Shown: in pieces, positions 27,994 to 29,056 of the stretch
How the letters are laid out: each line of letters opens with the position of its first letter
Position numbering within the stretch: the first letter of the stretch is position 1
Source: a virus
Direction: 5' to 3' (one strand)
IMG/VR virus record: IMGVR_UViG_3300048837_000646
Span: 1 to 29,056 of that record
DNA: 29,056 bases
Notes under the pieces: generated by a model
Database searches by the model: none
What the model was told of the DNA's origin: nothing
What the model saw: only the letters and a program-made list of their open reading frames with translations
Program-made: the position numbers and the translations under genes

Positions 27994-29056
27994 TGGCCGA
28001 CTCCGAGCTCGGCGAGGTCCGCCGCCCTCAGCGCGCCGACATCGAGCGCCTCCTGCGTGCCACCGGCTACCGGTCACAGGGCATGGCTGGCGGCACGACC
28101 GACACCGTGTCCCCGCTCGACGAGTCCGACGACTCGGGCCTGGCCGCCGACCTGTCCGGCGGCGACGACGGCGACGAGACCCCGGCCTGGTTCGCGGAGA
28201 CCAAGGACGTCAGCGAGGACACGACCTGGGTGCTGCTCACCTACGCCCCCATCGAGTTCTCGGAGGTCCTGAGGCTCAACGGGGTCACGATGGTCCGCGG
28301 CGTCGACTACTCGATCACGCGGCGCACCGTCACCCTGCTGGACCCGAGCGACCTGCTGGCCGGTATCGACGGCACATGGACGATCGAGGCCACCTACCCC
28401 TACCTCGACGCCGTGCTCAGCGACCCCGAGATCGTCGAGACCGTCGACAGCACCTACGTCAACCCCGGCCTGAACGAGGCCGAACTGTCCTCCGCGCCCA
28501 CCTCCGAACAGGTCGCGCTCCTCATCGCAGGTGGACACCTGACCGGGTTCACCGGCGCGTTCGCGACCTGGACAAAGCTCTGGGGTGGCGCGACGGCGGA
28601 CACCGTCGCACTGTGGGTCGGGACCGGAGTCGGCTCCGGCACCACGATCACCCACACCGACACCGACGCACTGACCGACAACGCGCAGTTCGTCGTGGCA
28701 GTCCTCGACGACCTGGGCGACGCGGTCGAGGTCCGCGACTCCGACACCGCTGCACTGGTGGTCACCGACGACCCGGCCATCACGCCGACCCTCGCGGTCA
28801 CCCCTGGCGAGCTGGTGATCTGCGCCGTCCGTGGCGACAACGACGGACTCGACTCCTACCACCCGGACACGACGCACACCGACACGGGGTTCACCGGAGC
28901 CTTCGTGCGCAGCATCAAGACGGCCTTCTATGGATGCGGGGTGGCCATGTCCATCGGCTACGCGGACGCCGACGAGGTCTCCGCCTCCTTCGACATGGTC
29001 ATCACCGGTACCGACGGCGTGGGTCAGGCCGCGGTCATCGCTTTGGTGGTCAACTG
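27993..29056 (+). CDS. minor tail protein, cut by the window end
   Basis: ATG 27993 overlaps the previous stop by one base, and the frame stays open to the right edge, giving at least 354 residues. The N-terminus (SELGEVRRPQRADIERLLRATGY) is followed by a disordered acidic stretch (about 35-65), then LLTYAPIEFSEVLRLNGVTM with VDYSITRRTVTLLDPSDLLAG, a common minor-tail pattern. A beta-rich domain with repeated TDTD/DD segments follows. It belongs to the tail-tip group and may carry receptor-binding domains beyond the window. Confidence 0.8.
   Translation, partial: MADSELGEVRRPQRADIERLLRATGYRSQGMAGGTTDTVSPLDESDDSGLAADLSGGDDGDETPAWFAETKDVSEDTTWVLLTYAPIEFSEVLRLNGVTMVRGVDYSITRRTVTLLDPSDLLAGIDGTWTIEATYPYLDAVLSDPEIVETVDSTYVNPGLNEAELSSAPTSEQVALLIAGGHLTGFTGAFATWTKLWGGATADTVALWVGTGVGSGTTITHTDTDALTDNAQFVVAVLDDLGDAVEVRDSDTAALVVTDDPAITPTLAVTPGELVICAVRGDNDGLDSYHPDTTHTDTGFTGAFVRSIKTAFYGCGVAMSIGYADADEVSASFDMVITGTDGVGQAAVIALVVN

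Noticed and set aside
1-29056. tRNA genes, insertion sequences, CRISPR arrays, integrase or attachment sites
   Set aside because: I looked for cloverleaf patterns, transposase motifs, regular repeat-spacer units and recombinase motifs and saw none.

Overview
This window is a stretch of a tailed-phage genome, or prophage, of the siphovirus type (long non-contractile tail) from an actinobacterial host. The evidence is the high G+C (about 70 % by eye), C/G-ending codons, frequent GTG starts, near-continuous 4-base overlaps between genes (ATGA/GTGA), a WhiB-type Fe-S regulator (known only from Actinobacteria and their phages), and a complete head-tail gene series in the order typical of actinophages. 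No integrase, repressor, lysis gene, tRNA or host gene is visible, so an integrated prophage cannot be told from a circularly permuted or assembled phage genome. The host genus cannot be named from the sequence.

Layout. (1) Positions 1-5844, plus strand: early genes. A Cas4/RecB-like exonuclease and a RecT-like annealing protein form a recombination pair. They are followed by many very small genes, a WhiB-like protein, a Holliday-junction-resolvase-like nuclease and two DNA-binding proteins. (2) Positions 5846-6398, minus strand: an operon of four genes of 44-46 codons each, ending with a ribbon-helix-helix protein. It is driven by a near-consensus promoter that carries a tandem 12-base repeat. 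(3) Positions 6497-10457, plus strand: a C5-cytosine methyltransferase, three small Cys-rich proteins, an HNH nuclease and a replication pair. The second gene of that pair contains a cluster of GGATTCC/GGAATCC sites on an exact 11-base grid, the best candidate for a replication origin. (4) Positions 10458-11268: a junction with a tandem repeat, a hairpin terminator, two small genes, a second HNH nuclease and a GC-rich gap that may hold the packaging site.

(5) Positions 11269-21280: packaging and head genes. These are terminase small and large subunits, portal, MuF-like protein, scaffold and major capsid protein, then an inserted block (fiber-like protein, partner, two-TM membrane protein, proline-rich peptide), then the head-tail adaptor, stopper, gp10-like protein and tail terminator. 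(6) Positions 21291-29056: tail genes. These are the major tail protein, tail assembly chaperones with a clear -1 frameshift site (CCCAAAA), tape measure, Dit-like protein, a Tal-like protein with an inserted lectin-like domain, and a minor tail protein cut by the window edge.

The genes fit one life cycle: early recombination and replication, a switch to packaging and virion assembly, and self-protection by DNA methylation. The parts most worth following up are the helically phased iteron cluster inside a coding region, the minus-strand micro-operon with its tandem operator, and the fiber/membrane-protein block lying in the head module rather than the tail module.
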